Shown: positions 18,580 to 27,670, numbered from the stretch's first letter. The stretch is 52,707 nucleotides of DNA from Nanoarchaeota archaeon (GCA_018897155.1 JAHILE010000025.1:1-52707); one strand, 5' to 3'. Made by a program: numbers and translations. Notes: generated from the letters alone by a model not told the origin.

Positions 18580-20529
18580 ATGAAAATGGAAAAAGAAAAT
18601 AAGGCTCAATTAGTGCTTGATAATCATGACAAAACAAGAAAACACATGAAAGAAGAGCTCTCGTCCCTTGACATCAAAATCATTGTTTCTGAAATGCAGA
18701 GCCTGGGCCTTATCGGCGCGCGAATGGAAAAGTTCTACCAGAAAGAGCGCGAAATACATATACTTCTTCACATTCCGCAGCAGGGCACGCATACGCTTGT
18801 GCTTGGCTCGGGAAAGATATTTTTGACAAAGAAAAGATTTGAATACGGGCAGGTTCCGCCTACTTTTGCAATGACTCTGCGCAAATACCTTGGAGGAAAA
18901 AAAATAGCGGCAATAAGCCAGCATGAATTCGACAGAGTTATTGTCATTGAAACTGACGCGCACAAAATCATCGCCGAGCTATTCAGGAACGGAAATATTG
19001 TGCTGACAGATCCTGAATATAAAATATGGTCAATGCTTGAGCGGCAGGAATGGAAAGACCGCGCGATAAAGATGCGCGAAACATACAAGTTCCCAGCGCG
19101 CGGAAATACTCATGGAATCTGCGGATTCCAAGCTTTTAGGGACCCCGAGCCCCAAAATGATGAAATATTCTCCAAGTTAAAAGAGTCTGACAGGCAGGTT
19201 GTCGTGTTCCTTGCATCTGTTATGTCATTTGGCGGAGAGTATGCGGAAGAGATACTTTTCCGCGCAAATATTGACAAGACAAAGAGCTGCAAAACGCTTT
19301 CTGAAAAAGAGATTTCGGCGATATCGCGCGAAATAAAAAAGATACTCGAAGAAAAACCGGCGCCTTATGTTGTTCTTGATGCGGAAAAAGCAGAGGATTT
19401 TGCGCCGTTTGAAATGGCTCGCCATAAAGGCAAAGCAAGAAAAGAAACAAGTACTTTCAACGAAGCGGTTGCCGATTATTTTTCATGCGACGATGCCAGA
19501 AACGCGCCAAAAATCGCGGCAGCTGTTGCAGCTGATAAAGGCACAGCCGCAAAGTTCAATATACGCCTCCAGCAGCAGATGTCTGCAATCGCGCGCATTG
19601 AAAGCGAGTCCAAGCACGCGAAAAAGACTGGAGACTTGATTTATGCAAATTTTGAACTATTCCAGCAAGCAGTTGCAGAAAAGGAAAGGCACAAGATAAA
19701 CCGCAAGGAAAAAACAATAACGATAGCAATTGAAGGCGAAAAAGTAGTTGTCTTCTACGAACAGCCTCTATCAAAAAGCGCGGAGAAATACTACGGCCGG
19801 GCGAAAAAACTGAAGGAAAAAGTCGCGCGCCTTAAGCTTGAAATCGAGCGGACAAAAAAAGAAATGTCTTTGCACAAAAAAGATACAGTACAGAAAAAAA
19901 GCGCGCCCGAGCCAAAAAAAATAGAGTGGTACCACAAATACCGCTGGTTCTTCACATCCGGCGGATTTCTGTGCGTTTCAGGAAAGGACGCAGACACAAA
20001 CGAGGAATTGATAAAAAAACGTGTTGAAAAGACCGACATCGTGATTCACGCGGACATCACCGGCTCGCCGTTCGGATTGCTAAAAACGCGCGGAAAACCG
20101 GCTGACGAAAAATCGATAAAAGAAGCGCTTGAGTTTGTCGCATCCTATTCAAGAGCGTGGCAGGCGGGAGTCGGGATTGTTGATGCCTATTGGGTACTTC
20201 CCGAACAGGTGACCAAAAAAACGCCTGCAGGAGAATATATCGGAAAAGGCTCGTTCATGGTCTATGGCAAAAAGAATTCCTTCAAAACAGAGCTTCGGCT
20301 TGCGATTGGTGTGAAAAACGGCGAGGCTGTTGCAGGCGCGATTTCTTCAGTCCCTGAGCCTTTTGCAGTAATAAAACCAGGGCGCTCGGAGGCAAAAAAG
20401 CTTGCCGAGGAAGTTAAAGCATATCTTATCACGCACAGCACAAAAGAGCTTAAATCAAGAGCAGAGAAGATATCACTTGACGAAATCGCGCGGCACATTC
20501 CATTCGGAAAGGGTGAACTGGCTATATAA
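18580..20529 (+). CDS. rqcH: Rqc2 homologue RqcH (NFACT/FbpA family), ribosome rescue
   Basis: A 649-residue archaeal NEMF/RqcH protein that binds stalled 50S subunits carrying nascent chains. The NFACT-N domain spans about 30-190 with ARMEKFYQ, and LFRNGNIVL and IWSMLERQEW are recognisable. A helical middle and coiled coil (about 360-450, rich in Lys/Glu) follow. The NFACT-R domain near 460-575 shows KYRWFFTSGGFLCVSGKDAD, DIVIHADITGSPFG and SYSRAWQAG. The start overlaps the stop of the upstream remnant; Met at 18586 is an alternative. High GCGCG usage marks the return to core sequence. Confidence 0.93.
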   Translation: MKMEKENKAQLVLDNHDKTRKHMKEELSSLDIKIIVSEMQSLGLIGARMEKFYQKEREIHILLHIPQQGTHTLVLGSGKIFLTKKRFEYGQVPPTFAMTLRKYLGGKKIAAISQHEFDRVIVIETDAHKIIAELFRNGNIVLTDPEYKIWSMLERQEWKDRAIKMRETYKFPARGNTHGICGFQAFRDPEPQNDEIFSKLKESDRQVVVFLASVMSFGGEYAEEILFRANIDKTKSCKTLSEKEISAISREIKKILEEKPAPYVVLDAEKAEDFAPFEMARHKGKARKETSTFNEAVADYFSCDDARNAPKIAAAVAADKGTAAKFNIRLQQQMSAIARIESESKHAKKTGDLIYANFELFQQAVAEKERHKINRKEKTITIAIEGEKVVVFYEQPLSKSAEKYYGRAKKLKEKVARLKLEIERTKKEMSLHKKDTVQKKSAPEPKKIEWYHKYRWFFTSGGFLCVSGKDADTNEELIKKRVEKTDIVIHADITGSPFGLLKTRGKPADEKSIKEALEFVASYSRAWQAGVGIVDAYWVLPEQVTKKTPAGEYIGKGSFMVYGKKNSFKTELRLAIGVKNGEAVAGAISSVPEPFAVIKPGRSEAKKLAEEVKAYLITHSTKELKSRAEKISLDEIARHIPFGKGELAI

Positions 20530-20553
20530 AGGTTTTTTGCGCTATATATAAAC
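20518..20553 (+). promoter_or_regulatory. Two TATA boxes upstream of tbp
   Basis: CTATATAAAG overlaps the rqcH stop codon, and a stronger CTATATATAAAC lies at 20542-20553. The second is only about 16 nt before the annotated tbp ATG, too close for a normal start, so the first is more likely used for this ORF start. The second could be a site where TBP limits its own expression (inference). Confidence 0.4.
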
Positions 20554-20562
20554 AGATATTTT

Positions 20563-21165
20563 ATGGTCACTTCTAAAAAAACAGGGAAAGTTGCGCAAAC
20601 TAAAGAAAAAATAGCTCCTAAAACATCCCATAACATAAAAATACAAAATGTTGTTATTTCTGTAGATACCGGCACGCGCATGCTTCTTGACGTTCTTGCA
20701 AGGCACCTTGAAAACGCAGAATATGAGCCGGAATCATTCCCGGGGCTTGTGTACCGCATAAAGGAACCGAAAGCATCGACACTCATATTCACAACAGGAA
20801 AAATCATATGCTCTGGCGCTAAATCATTTGACGAAGCAAAACTCGCCATAACAAAACTGATAAAGAAATTCAGAGAAATCGGCCTGAAAGTGCCAAGCGA
20901 GCCGAAAACAGAAATTGTGAACATTGTCGCTTCTGCAGAGCTTGGGGCGCGCCTTGACCTGAACAAGATTGTTTTCGAGCTTGGAGAGTGCGAATATGAG
21001 CCCGAACAGTTCCCGGGGCTTGTGTACCGCCTAGATTCGCCAAAGGTAGTGTTTTTGATATTTAATTCCGGAAAGCTTGTTTGTACTGGGGCGCGTTCTG
21101 AAAAAGCAGTCGAGCTTGCGGTTGATAATTTGCGAAAGAAACTGAAAGATATCAAGGCGATGTAA
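20563..21165 (+). CDS. tbp: TATA-box-binding protein TBP
   Basis: A 200-residue basal transcription factor. A basic N-terminal extension of about 27 residues precedes two tandem repeats of the saddle fold. The repeats are recognisable by paired blocks: NAEYEPESFPGLVYRIKEP and ECEYEPEQFPGLVYRLDSP, then LIFTTGKIICSGAKS and LIFNSGKLVCTGARS. All family residues at the DNA-bending strands seem present. It follows rqcH by 33 nt on the same strand, with its own TATA candidates. Confidence 0.97.
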   Translation: MVTSKKTGKVAQTKEKIAPKTSHNIKIQNVVISVDTGTRMLLDVLARHLENAEYEPESFPGLVYRIKEPKASTLIFTTGKIICSGAKSFDEAKLAITKLIKKFREIGLKVPSEPKTEIVNIVASAELGARLDLNKIVFELGECEYEPEQFPGLVYRLDSPKVVFLIFNSGKLVCTGARSEKAVELAVDNLRKKLKDIKAM

Positions 21166-21215
21166 AGCGAATTCAGCTGTTTCTTATATGTAATGCTTAT
21201 GAAGTTCTCCACATA

Positions 21216-21240
21216 GGGAAATAATAATACATTATTTCCC
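21216..21240. promoter_or_regulatory. Perfect palindrome before the dead ATPase gene
   Basis: GGGAAATAAT and ATTATTTCCC flank the 5-nt centre AATAC. A third half-site ATTATTTCCC follows at 21263-21272, next to the A/T box TTTATATATTA at 21257-21266. The arrangement looks like an operator overlapping a promoter. It precedes only a gene remnant here, so it may be a relic. Confidence 0.55.
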
Positions 21241-21278
21241 TCCAGGAAGGAAACATTTATATATTATTTCCCCCTATA

Positions 21279-21613
21279 GCGGATTTCATAATCAAAGACG
21301 GCAAAGAAATAAAGCAGATTCTGCAGACATGCTACGACGTATCCGACCATTCCACAAAGGAAAGAGAAATAAAAAGTCTGCTTAAAGCATCCAAAGACCT
21401 GAAATGCAATAATTTAACAATAATTACTGAAGTTTTGCGTTTTTTGGGCAGTTGAGCTCAAATATCAATTCACAAAAACTGAAATTTGAGTGTGAATTTT
21501 AAAAAACGCAAAACTTGAAAATAATTACATTAGATTATAAAGCAGAAGAAAAAATTGCCGGAAAGAAAATAGCCTACGTCCCCTTATTGAAATGGCTGTT
21601 AAATGAAGTATAA
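21279..21613 (+). pseudogene. Remnant of an archaeal AAA-type (DUF4143-like) ATPase, C-terminal end
   Basis: Two in-phase pieces survive. The first (21279-21427) reads ADFIIKDGKEIKQILQTCYD and continues to the typical KCNNLTIIT. The second (21529-21613) reads LDYKAEEKIAGKKIAYVPL and ends LLKWLLNEV before a stop. Together they form the C-terminal segment of the archaeal ATPase family. The pieces join exactly in frame once the 92-bp insertion and one copy of its 9-bp target duplication are removed. The N-terminal ATPase domain is absent, deleted between the promoter region and this tail. Confidence 0.78.
21428..21519. mobile_element. 92-bp MITE-like insertion with 9-bp target duplication
   Basis: Terminal inverted repeats of 16 bp (21430-21445 and 21501-21516, AAGTTTTGCGTTTTTT) bound a short A/T-rich core that has its own inner repeats. 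The element is flanked by direct repeats AATAATTAC at 21419-21427 and 21520-21528, the target-site duplication. It encodes nothing. Removing it plus one repeat restores the reading frame of the ATPase remnant, which proves insertion into a previously continuous sequence. Confidence 0.8.
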
Positions 21614-21638
21614 ATAGTATCGCAGCCAAAAGTATTTT

Positions 21639-22766
21639 ATGCGCAGAAAGGGAACTGAAGGAATGGCGATAGAAGCCATAACAGGTATGGGCTATCACCT
21701 CATTTTTCTTTTAGTTGGGCTTCTTTTGATCTATGTAATTGCCAGCGGATATGGCACAGAACTTGTGGGAAAAGCGCGGGCTGCGATAAGCGGGATGGGA
21801 CCTTGCGAACAACTAAGTAGTGTTGAATACAAGGAGTTTATGAAAGCCATTAACGATGTATATAAAGGCTGTGCAGATGAAGACAAATGTGGATTATCAT
21901 ATTGCAAAGAAATGACTATGAATATCCCGGAATGCTATAATGTAGACCGAGCATCTCTTGACTCTTTTGGAATATCCTACGTTTCAGACATACCGTTTTG
22001 TGTTTGGACTTCTGATAAATTTAATTTATATTGTGGAGAGTCTGACGGAGACTACAAAAATAATGGCAACGTGGATATTATCTACTATGGACAAACCGGA
22101 GTTGATTTCTGTAAATTAGGCGGCGCTTTTGGATGCTTTAGCCCCGTAGGCGAATATTTTTCGGTCGATACAGACTCTAAAGTAAAAATAGTTGCAGAAA
22201 AAAATGGACTGTTAGGGGGGGCAGACATAAAATTAGACGTCATTGGTGGTGGGGATTACAGCCCCTGCACGCCTGCTCCTAAAAAAGCAGAATGCTACGA
22301 CGATACCGATTGTGTGGTAAACAGTCATGGATATTGTAAAAATAATGTGTGTGTGTATAGGAAGTATTGCTCATATCTTTGCGAAACGAAATATTCTTCA
22401 TGTCCGACTACAGGTCCTGATGGCGAAAAATGCAGAATGGTAAAAGCAGATTGCACTTTAGGGGGGGGCTGTACAGCAACAACCGGCTCTTTGACACGCA
22501 CATGTCCGGATGGAACAAAAACGATAATAAGTAAACTAGATATAAAATTCAGTGCAAAAGCAGTGTGGATAACAACAGATCCTGGGCTTTCTCTTTCATC
22601 TCTTGATTTCATATATGGCGAACGGTATTATCGAAGAGTAAGCCTTCCGTGGGATCGTTTAGAAGAACAATTCTATCCAGAGACCAATGATGAAATTAGA
22701 ATATCTTTTGAGGTTAAAGATATTAGTAACGACAACAAAATCACGGCATATTTTGGATGTTATTGA
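21639..22766 (+). CDS. Membrane-anchored extracytoplasmic protein, cysteine-rich, unknown
   Basis: I do not recognise the 375-residue protein. An N-terminal membrane segment spans about 19-38 (YHLIFLLVGLLLIYVIASGY) after a short basic start. The rest is probably outside the membrane and carries about 22 cysteines, many in pairs (CDYC-like clusters such as CVVNSHGYCKNNVC and CSYLCETKYSSC), so it is likely disulfide-bonded. Nothing catalytic is evident. It is convergent with the next gene (11-nt gap), another extracytoplasmic protein. An A/T-rich stretch before it (around 21600-21620) could be its promoter. Confidence 0.65.
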   Translation: MRRKGTEGMAIEAITGMGYHLIFLLVGLLLIYVIASGYGTELVGKARAAISGMGPCEQLSSVEYKEFMKAINDVYKGCADEDKCGLSYCKEMTMNIPECYNVDRASLDSFGISYVSDIPFCVWTSDKFNLYCGESDGDYKNNGNVDIIYYGQTGVDFCKLGGAFGCFSPVGEYFSVDTDSKVKIVAEKNGLLGGADIKLDVIGGGDYSPCTPAPKKAECYDDTDCVVNSHGYCKNNVCVYRKYCSYLCETKYSSCPTTGPDGEKCRMVKADCTLGGGCTATTGSLTRTCPDGTKTIISKLDIKFSAKAVWITTDPGLSLSSLDFIYGERYYRRVSLPWDRLEEQFYPETNDEIRISFEVKDISNDNKITAYFGCY

Positions 22767-22777
22767 AACTTTGGAAC

Positions 22778-23773
22778 TCATTCAAAGCCTAACAATTTTT
22801 TAAGCGGTATCAAATGATCTCCGTCTGTAATATACGGGCTTGGAGCCATAGACAATTCCTCGCGCAAACCGTCGATTTTTAGGTGGACTTTATTTCCAGA
22901 AACATGCATCGTGGCTTGGTAAGAATTAAATTTCTCATCATCAGTTAATTCCTTTTCCACTCTTCCGTCAATTGTGTGTTTCAATCGAGTTCTGACTTTG
23001 AGCACACCGTTTGTCGCGACAGCCAGCTCCTTATTGTCTTTTGCCACCCTGTTTTTTGAATTATATCCTATATCGAGATAAAATAATCCGCTCCTGCCGA
23101 TATTTAGCTCTTTTGTCACATGCCCGGGAGCCATAATAATTTCTAAATAAAAATCATCTTCATCAAATCCAACACCTACAGAACTAACGACGCCATCCCA
23201 TCGATCGTCCGGGGTTCCCGTATACGAAAAAACATTTTTATACACAACATCCAAATTAAACGGTTCATTTACGTCAATTGAACCTGCATTTGAGGCAATA
23301 TTTGAAACAGTATCTGTATTTTTCATAATCGGATTATCAAGTGCTTTAATTGTAGTGGTTGGCTGTACGGTGTGCGTCGGCGCCGGTGTATCGCTGTCAC
23401 AGTAATTTATTTGCGATGTTGCGGCATCAGAACTTACGCAGCCTGAAAGCGCGGCTGTGGCTATCAAAGCTGCAACAGTGTAAATTCCAAGTTTTATAGC
23501 ATCTTCAAGTCCTGCTTTAGCAGCAGAATCTCCAAGAAAATTATTAAGCGGCCCGAACTGTATCTTATAAGCATCCGTAATTTTTCTCGCAATTTCCGCC
23601 GCATTCGGCGGTTTCCCTCTCTTCAAAGAAAGTGCGTCAATAACTGGCTGAATATTAAAGTCACGAAGATAGTTATTAGAATTCCATTCCGACGTCTGAT
23701 TTAACTGTTCCTTATAAATCGCCTGAACGTCAAAAAAGCTCACATAAATCACAACCATATAGTAACGTATCAC
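22778..23773 (-). CDS. Extracytoplasmic protein with late lipobox-like segment, unknown
   Basis: A 331-residue protein I cannot assign. About 90 polar residues precede a hydrophobic stretch that ends in a lipobox-like ALSGC, at roughly residues 93-112 (IYTVAALIATAALSGC). A Thr/Pro linker and a beta-rich domain follow. Lipoprotein signals are normally N-terminal, so this may be a single membrane anchor with a cytoplasmic N-domain, but no in-frame start codon exists near the segment. The GTG at 23773 or the ATG at 23758 could start it. An A/T box occurs at 23812-23823. Confidence 0.6.
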   Translation of the reverse strand: MIRYYMVVIYVSFFDVQAIYKEQLNQTSEWNSNNYLRDFNIQPVIDALSLKRGKPPNAAEIARKITDAYKIQFGPLNNFLGDSAAKAGLEDAIKLGIYTVAALIATAALSGCVSSDAATSQINYCDSDTPAPTHTVQPTTTIKALDNPIMKNTDTVSNIASNAGSIDVNEPFNLDVVYKNVFSYTGTPDDRWDGVVSSVGVGFDEDDFYLEIIMAPGHVTKELNIGRSGLFYLDIGYNSKNRVAKDNKELAVATNGVLKVRTRLKHTIDGRVEKELTDDEKFNSYQATMHVSGNKVHLKIDGLREELSMAPSPYITDGDHLIPLKKLLGFE

Positions 23774-23937
23774 GCCTTACGAGTTATGACAATACGAAAT
23801 ATTAGCTATAAAGATATATAAATCTTTGTGCGCCTGTTGCCGACACAAAATGAACTGTATAATACCTCAGAACTAAAGAAAACTACTTGTGCAGTTTATC
23901 AAATATCAAAAGAGTAAAACACAGCCTTGAAGGTCTA

Positions 23938-24714
23938 TTAAACCGTGCCGTTATTTGAGCCTTTTATACCGAGCGCTTTTTCCGCCTGCCTGAACTCTTT
24001 TTCCTCATTTATCGGAATCCAGCTTTCGTAGGGTATTGTGAAGCTGTATAGAACTCTTCGCCTCACAAGCTCGGGCACTACAACATCTTCAAAATCAATC
24101 GGCTTTTTTGACATATCGACAAACTTGTCAATAATCTCATAGACATGTGGCTCAAGAACATAAATCGCAACATTTGCCGGCATCATAACAGGGGGCTTTT
24201 CCTCAAAACTTATGACGAATCCTTCATCATCTGTATTGACAACGCCGTAGCGGTATATTGTTTTATTCACCCGCACAACAGTTGAAAGGCATCCTTTCTC
24301 CTTTCCAACCATATGGCGCCTGAGGAGCTGTTTTGGAAAGTCTTTATTTAGAATCAAATCATCCGGATAGGTTATTATGCATGCCTTTTTTCGATCTATC
24401 ACTCCAATATCAAGCCCTTGTTTTATTGCGCCAGCTTTCCCGAGCTTTTCTTTCTCAAGAGAATATTTTACAGTTATTCCAAATTTTGAGCCATCGCCAA
24501 CATAATCTTTGAGCTGGTCGCCGCCATGTCCTAGGAGCAAAACAAAATCCTTAAAGCCGTTTTTTGAAAAAAGCTCGATGCAGTAATCAATTATAGGCTT
24601 GTCGCCGAGCTTAAGAAGAGCTTTTGGAATGGCATCATGAGTCCTGTGCCTTAGGCGCTCGCCCATTCCGCCGGCAATCAAAACAACCTGTATAGTTGAC
24701 GCATCAGAATTCAT
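23938..24714 (-). CDS. Sugar-phosphate nucleotidyltransferase (NTP_transferase family)
   Basis: A 258-residue nucleotidyltransferase that joins an NTP to a sugar 1-phosphate. The signature VVLIAGGMGERLRHRTHDAI then PKALLKLGDKPIIDY (residues 10-43) supplies the nucleotide loop and catalytic lysine. Metal-binding Asp is in ITYPDDLI near 115, and SFEEKP lies near 176. It lacks the left-handed beta-helix of GlmU, so it is a pyrophosphorylase only; the sugar (glucose or mannose type) cannot be told. Near glmS, it may feed envelope glycan precursors. It lies downstream of the regulator gene on the same strand. Confidence 0.87.
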   Translation of the reverse strand: MNSDASTIQVVLIAGGMGERLRHRTHDAIPKALLKLGDKPIIDYCIELFSKNGFKDFVLLLGHGGDQLKDYVGDGSKFGITVKYSLEKEKLGKAGAIKQGLDIGVIDRKKACIITYPDDLILNKDFPKQLLRRHMVGKEKGCLSTVVRVNKTIYRYGVVNTDDEGFVISFEEKPPVMMPANVAIYVLEPHVYEIIDKFVDMSKKPIDFEDVVVPELVRRRVLYSFTIPYESWIPINEEKEFRQAEKALGIKGSNNGTV

Positions 24715-24751
24715 AGTATTTTATGGGCGCAAAGATATATAAAAATATGAT

Positions 24752-25696
24752 TTATTCCAGCACTCTCACGCTGTCAACTTTTCCGTCACCGTCAAGATCA
24801 AGCCCTTGCACAACGCAACCCCAGTTATCTTCTCCGGAATATTTCTCAAATATAGCCTCAAAATGCCTTGTCAGGCCAAGAACTGCCGCCTTTGTTCCTG
24901 CAAACCTGATTCCTGCAATTACCATTATACTTTTTTCGCGCTCAAACGGGCTTGCGATTTTTGCGATTATTCCGCAGGTGTCTTCAATATAACTTTTGCC
25001 GGTCTTTTCTGAAATTATTTTCCTGAACGGAAAGTTCTCGGTATCAAAGCGCACAGGAAGGTATTTGTTCACTTCAGCAGTTATCACATTTGTAAGGACA
25101 CCACCGACAAGAATCATGTTCTGGTTATACTTGTTTTCCGCCCGCACATCAACATCAAGCTTTGTTACAAACTCGCTCGGAATTGAGGAATACTGCCCGA
25201 GAAGAAGCGCGAGATCTATCCCATAATGCCCGTCGCGCGACCTTACCTGATGCAGGCCATGAGGATCCGGCGCGCCGACAACAACATATGAGTTTAAAGC
25301 CCCGGCATTTATAAACGGGTAAAGGAACTGCTTAAGCTTCGGATTTTCTTTCCTAAATGGAATCTCAGCAAGCGATTCTTCACCGTATGGAAGCTCGATT
25401 GCAAACGCGCTTTCTGTAGGCGCGTAATATTTTGCAAGAGCTCCTCCGCGCTCAGACTTGCTCTTCACTTCCACAATCTTTTCGCGCTCCATTCTGCGGA
25501 TGTGATAGTAAACCAGCTGCTCGTGAATTCTAAGGCGTTTTGCAAGCTCTGCGGGATACGACGGCCGTTCGGCAAGGCCAAAAAGAATCTTTCGGGCCGT
25601 AGCGTTAGCTATACTCTTTATACCTTCGGCGCCGGTTATGATTCGCGCGCTTTTGATATAATACTTATCATTTTTTTCTGTTACAAGGAATACCAT
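24752..25696 (-). CDS. ArsR-like transcription regulator with C-terminal S-layer-like domain
   Basis: A 314-residue protein. Residues about 33-85 form a winged helix (KILFGLAERPSYPAELAKRL, then HEQLVYYHIRRMEREKIVEV), the DNA-binding half. The C-terminal half resembles a domain found in archaeal S-layer proteins and their relatives: MILVGGVLTNVITAEVNKYL and IMVIAGIRFAGTKAAVLGL. The very C-terminus has a dockerin-like Ca loop, LDLDGDGKVDSV. It is divergent from glmS across a 196-nt A/T-rich region with inverted repeats, so it probably regulates itself and possibly glmS (inference). The function of the C-terminal domain is not known. Confidence 0.75.
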   Translation of the reverse strand: MVFLVTEKNDKYYIKSARIITGAEGIKSIANATARKILFGLAERPSYPAELAKRLRIHEQLVYYHIRRMEREKIVEVKSKSERGGALAKYYAPTESAFAIELPYGEESLAEIPFRKENPKLKQFLYPFINAGALNSYVVVGAPDPHGLHQVRSRDGHYGIDLALLLGQYSSIPSEFVTKLDVDVRAENKYNQNMILVGGVLTNVITAEVNKYLPVRFDTENFPFRKIISEKTGKSYIEDTCGIIAKIASPFEREKSIMVIAGIRFAGTKAAVLGLTRHFEAIFEKYSGEDNWGCVVQGLDLDGDGKVDSVRVLE

Positions 25697-25852
25697 ACTA
25701 AAACCAATATTATAATAGTATAAGTAAATTTATATATTTTTTGCGCAAGTTTATTGGAATTTCACATGTTTTTAAACCAAATTGTAAAAAATATATAATA
25801 ATACTAAAAAAAAATTATTAGAAAGATATATATTATAAAGAAGGTTATCGTG
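25695..25852. promoter_or_regulatory. Divergent promoter region, regulator/glmS
   Basis: ATACTA at 25695-25700 and TAGTAT at 25716-25721 form an inverted repeat that overlaps the minus-strand A/T box and the regulator's start codon. Another ATACTA copy lies near 25801. For glmS the TATA box is GATATATATTATAAAG around 25830-25845, about 50 nt before the ATG, with a GGAG ribosome site at 25881-25884. Confidence 0.5.
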
Positions 25853-25892
25853 CTAAGCAATTGATAAATAATTCTTTAACTGGAGTTTTGAT

Positions 25893-27653
25893 ATGTGCGG
25901 AATAATCGGATATTCGGGAAAAGAAAATGCAAAGGGAAGAATATTCGAGTGCCTTAAAAAGCTTGACTACCGCGGATATGATTCCTGGGGCATTGCAGTT
26001 GCATATAAGAGCGAAATTATTGTCGCAAAAAAGGCAGGACGACTGCCTGAAAAAAACAGCGAAATCAACCTCCCAAATGCGAATATGGGTGTAGGGCATA
26101 CAAGATGGGCTACGCATGGCGGAGTTACTGAAAAAAACGCGCACCCGCACCTGTCAAACAACGGAAAAATCGCTGTCGTGCATAACGGAATTATCGAGAA
26201 TTTCGAAAAACAAAAAGAATTTCTTAAAAGCAAAGGATTCATTTTTAATTCTGAAACAGACACTGAAACAATACCCAACACAATCGAATATCATATGGGG
26301 CGCGGTTATGACTTCATAGAAGCCGCAAAACGATCGCTTAGGCATCTTGAAGGGCAGTATGCTGTGATTGCCATGGATGGTGAGGGCAAAATGGTCGCAG
26401 TAAGAAAAGAAGCGCCACTTGTTGCAGGTATTGGTAAAGACGAATATTTTTTTGCATCAGATGTAACTGCTTTTCTTGAGCACACAAAAGACGCAATATT
26501 TCTTGAGGAAAATGAAATGGCGATAATCGAGGGAAGCTTTCAGATATTCAACATGCAGAAGAATGTTTTTGTAGAACGGAATATATCTAAAATCGAATGG
26601 GATGCCGAGCAGGCAAAAAAAGGAGATTTCGATCACTTCTTCCTGAAAGAAATAATGGAGCAGGCGAACGTAATAGAGCGGATATCGAAAATAGATCCGA
26701 AACTAATAAAAGAAATTGCTGACGAAATAAAAAAGGCAAACGGAGTATATATTGTTGCCTGCGGAACTGCATCATATGCATGCCTTCACGGCCTCTACAC
26801 ATTCTCAAAAATTGCAAAAAAGCACATAAATTTCTGCGTTGCCTCCGAGTTCCAGCATTTCAAGCATTTTCTTACGGATAAGAGCCTTATAATAGCAGTT
26901 TCCCAAAGCGGAGAGACTGCAGACACGCTTTGTGCCATAAGGGCTGCAAAATCAATGGGTGCAAAAGTCGTATCAATAACAAATTCTATGGGATCTTCTC
27001 TTATGCGGGAATCACACAAATCGATACTGCAAAAAGCAGGCCCTGAAATCGCAGTAAACTCAACAAAAGCATACACTTCGCAGCTCGCTCTTCTTGGCCT
27101 GATAGCATACGAGCTTGCAGGAAATCTGGATGAAGGCATCGCTAAGCTTAACGAGCTTTCAAAAGACATATTTTACCTTACATCTGAGAACGCGCGAAAA
27201 TTCGTAAAAACACTTGCAGAAAAACTGAAAGACCATGAGCACATATATCTTGTCGGTCGAGGCATGCAGTATCCTACAGCTCTTGAAGCTGCACACAAAA
27301 TAAAGGAAGTTTCTTACATACATGCAGAGGCATTTGCCGCAGGTGAGCTGAAGCACGGACCTAACGCACTGATAACAAAAGGAACACCGTATGTGATTTT
27401 TACTGCAGATGAAAACGAAAAGGAAATAATATCGAGCGCGATGGAGGTAAAGGCGCGCGGAGCATATGTGATAGGCGTCGGCCCGAAAAACAACGACGTC
27501 TTTGATTATTTCATAAAGGTCCGCGAAGCAGGCGACTTCAATTCAATAGTCCAGATAATTCCTATGCAAATTTTGTCGTATCAGTTGGCGCTGTTACGCG
27601 GGTGCGACCCGGACAAGCCAAGGAATCTGGCGAAAAGTGTGACTGTAAAATAA
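25893..27653 (+). CDS. glmS: Glutamine-fructose-6-phosphate aminotransferase GlmS
   Basis: A 586-residue enzyme making glucosamine 6-phosphate from fructose 6-phosphate and glutamine. Cys2 after the initiator Met (CGIIGYSGK) is the glutaminase nucleophile, with HTRWATHGG near 73. Two SIS isomerase domains follow: VACGTASYA near 289, AVSQSGETADT near 335 and the C-terminal DKPRNLAKSVTV that closes the active site. Length is slightly below bacterial GlmS (about 609). A short SD-bearing leader of about 20-25 nt precedes it. No glmS ribozyme is evident upstream. Confidence 0.97.
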   Translation: MCGIIGYSGKENAKGRIFECLKKLDYRGYDSWGIAVAYKSEIIVAKKAGRLPEKNSEINLPNANMGVGHTRWATHGGVTEKNAHPHLSNNGKIAVVHNGIIENFEKQKEFLKSKGFIFNSETDTETIPNTIEYHMGRGYDFIEAAKRSLRHLEGQYAVIAMDGEGKMVAVRKEAPLVAGIGKDEYFFASDVTAFLEHTKDAIFLEENEMAIIEGSFQIFNMQKNVFVERNISKIEWDAEQAKKGDFDHFFLKEIMEQANVIERISKIDPKLIKEIADEIKKANGVYIVACGTASYACLHGLYTFSKIAKKHINFCVASEFQHFKHFLTDKSLIIAVSQSGETADTLCAIRAAKSMGAKVVSITNSMGSSLMRESHKSILQKAGPEIAVNSTKAYTSQLALLGLIAYELAGNLDEGIAKLNELSKDIFYLTSENARKFVKTLAEKLKDHEHIYLVGRGMQYPTALEAAHKIKEVSYIHAEAFAAGELKHGPNALITKGTPYVIFTADENEKEIISSAMEVKARGAYVIGVGPKNNDVFDYFIKVREAGDFNSIVQIIPMQILSYQLALLRGCDPDKPRNLAKSVTVK

Positions 27654-27670
27654 AAATGGAGGGTGAATCT

